The position numbers and the translations under genes are program-made. 64,000 nt of DNA from assembly GCA_016169945.1 (NCBI GenBank), contig JADLSH010000365.1:1546501-1610500 (forward strand), given 5' to 3'. Below, piece after piece: positions 62,781 to 64,000 of the stretch. This DNA is from Trachythela sp. YZ-2020 (lineage: Eukaryota; Cnidaria; Anthozoa; Malacalcyonacea; Clavulariidae). The first letter of the stretch is position 1, and the number at the start of each line of letters is the position of its first letter. The notes under the pieces are model-generated. The model did no database searches. It was given only the letters and a program-made list of their open reading frames with translations, and was not told where the DNA came from.

Positions 62781-63149
62781 ACTAGCGCCAGTCTGCGAAT
62801 ATTGCTATAACAGCGCGTTCAAAATGGCGGATTAAACGAGCGTAGCTGGCTTAAGCTGCGTAATATGTTAAACAAGAACATTACATCGGATCATCTGATT
62901 ATTTTTTAACTTTAAAATCAACACAATGTTTTGTCCTTGAAATTTGCTGTATGTTATCAAGTGTAATCTACTTTGTTTGATCGATATACGGGTAATTTTG
63001 TATCTTACAAATTGGTGCACAAATCATATAAATTTATAATATAAGTATAAATCGTTATGTCTATCTACTGGATATTAAAAATTACCATTCCGTTGTGTGT
63101 GGAATGCAAATGAAACGTGTTAATTCAAGTAAAATACAGCTTTAATATT
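62781..63149. other. No gene recognised
   Basis: Plain AT-rich sequence. AAAATGGCGG at 62822 follows the repeat end, as AAGATGGCTG does at 59 kb, but nothing coding is supported. Confidence 0.3.
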
Positions 63150-63460
63150 AGGAGTTTGAAAATTAGCGTTATATTTCAGTGAGTATGAAAAATAGAAGTT
63201 AAGAGATCTAATGCATGTCAGATTGCAATTAGATTGTTATCCTATCTTATATATTAAAAGCAGACTTAATAGAACCAAATCAAATTCAAATTCGAATGTA
63301 ATATGGTCTGAAATTATATAGGAGTTTGAAAATTAGAGTTTTATTCCCTTGAGTATAGAAGTTATTAAGAGATTCCAATCCCAAGTGGTATAAATAGTCA
63401 CTCTTGTATTATCTTGTATTATATATTGTATATTAGCAGATTTAATAGAGATTTTTAATT
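63150..63460. repeat. Imperfect direct duplication, ~171 bp
   Basis: ATAGGAGTTTGAAAATTAG(A/C)G recurs at about 63150 and 63320, followed by TGAGTAT..AGAAGTTA..AAGAGAT and later GCAGA(C)TTAATAGA in both. Confidence 0.65.
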
Positions 63461-63635
63461 TAACTCCAAATCCGCATATTGATGAACCACTATAGTAGAA
63501 CCACTATAGTAGCAACATCTACAAAATAAGTAAATCATTATCACATGGATAAGCTTATTGTTTTCTTTCTAATAATTATCAGTCTGGATTACACAAGTCA
63601 TGCACACAATTACGTTGTCTTCTTGCATGCTAAGC

Positions 63636-63686
63636 GTCATGACACAGATTAAGTATAGATATCTATACTTAATCTGTGGTCATGAC
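63636..63686. repeat. Nearly perfect 50-bp palindrome
   Basis: GTCATGACACAGATTAAGTA with TAGAT is followed at once by its complement (one extra C), centred at 63660/63661. There is no loop, so it forms a cruciform or a very tight hairpin. Confidence 0.9.
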
Positions 63687-64000
63687 TTTGTTTACAGGGG
63701 CATAGAAACCGGGGGAGGGGGTGCTCAAGGGTCATGCCCTTCTGAAAGATATGAGATTGAGCCGGAATTAGTGTGGGAAATAAAACAAAAATTGGAAAAT
63801 CAAAGCAACGTGAATTAAGCCGCGAATATCAGCATCGTTTGATCATCATTCAGCTCCTGCAGTGGCGCATCCATGGAGACGTACCATTTGGCAGTTGGCA
63901 CTGCTACAATGTTGCATCGAAACTTGCAACTGTTTCAAAGGTGCAGTGGTCTATAAATAAACGGATCCCCCCTTCCTTTTTAAAAGAATGCTTACATATT
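63687..64000. other. No gene recognised
   Basis: A GGGGGAGGGGGTGC tract follows the palindrome. The frame 63600-63818 spans the palindrome and has no support. Confidence 0.3.

Overview
The window is eukaryotic nuclear DNA, most probably from a cnidarian (an anthozoan such as an octocoral is my best guess). It is AT-rich, gene-poor and intron-bearing. Recognisable exons carry GT..AG splice sites, and non-LTR retrotransposons, tRNA-derived SINEs, hAT-type and TA/TTAA-flanked DNA elements fill most of the space. Nothing looks bacterial: there are no operons, ribosome binding sites or CRISPR arrays. The species cannot be fixed from the sequence alone.

Layout. 0-2 kb: terminal coding exon of a PPM1G-type PP2C phosphatase (+) after repeat-filled intron. 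2-3.2 kb: a 69-bp tandem satellite whose every unit carries a 20-bp palindrome, with a small foldback element inside it. 3.8-5.5 kb: a decayed multi-exon gene with a tandemly duplicated exon; a paralogue lies inverted at 43.6-46.1 kb with a 2.1 kb TTAA-flanked element in its first intron. 5.6-18 kb: dispersed repeats, MITEs and two non-LTR fragments. 18-30 kb: SINEs, a TTAA-ended 110-bp MITE family in many copies, and a tandem segmental duplication carrying four copies of one exon (one open, three broken). That duplication is cut by two hAT-like elements whose empty sites survive in the sister copies, and the larger hAT-like element holds a second element encoding a partial PHD finger. 30-38 kb: an 887-bp foldback, an 18S rRNA fragment joined to a tRNA-like SINE, a 117-bp satellite, and minus-strand exons resembling an SLC2 sugar transporter and a calponin-homology protein.

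38-64 kb: the two best genes are intronless tandem paralogues (39881-41599 and 55157-56863) encoding RING, TRAF-type zinc fingers, a coiled coil and a Kelch propeller. About 0.7-1.1 kb of upstream DNA is duplicated with each, and a third upstream block without a gene lies at 57.8-58.6 kb. Between the two genes sits a degenerate MULE-transposase gene related to CARF-like proteins (minus strand, 53.3-48.5 kb), whose roughly 3 kb intron holds a 5'-truncated non-LTR retrotransposon with an intact reverse transcriptase. The last 5 kb is repeat DNA with two hAT-like elements, each with perfect 8-bp target duplications.

The genes do not form a pathway. The window shows a tandem E3-ligase-like gene family being duplicated and diversified inside a transposon-dense region. 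All homology calls come from reading translations by eye and are not backed by database searches.
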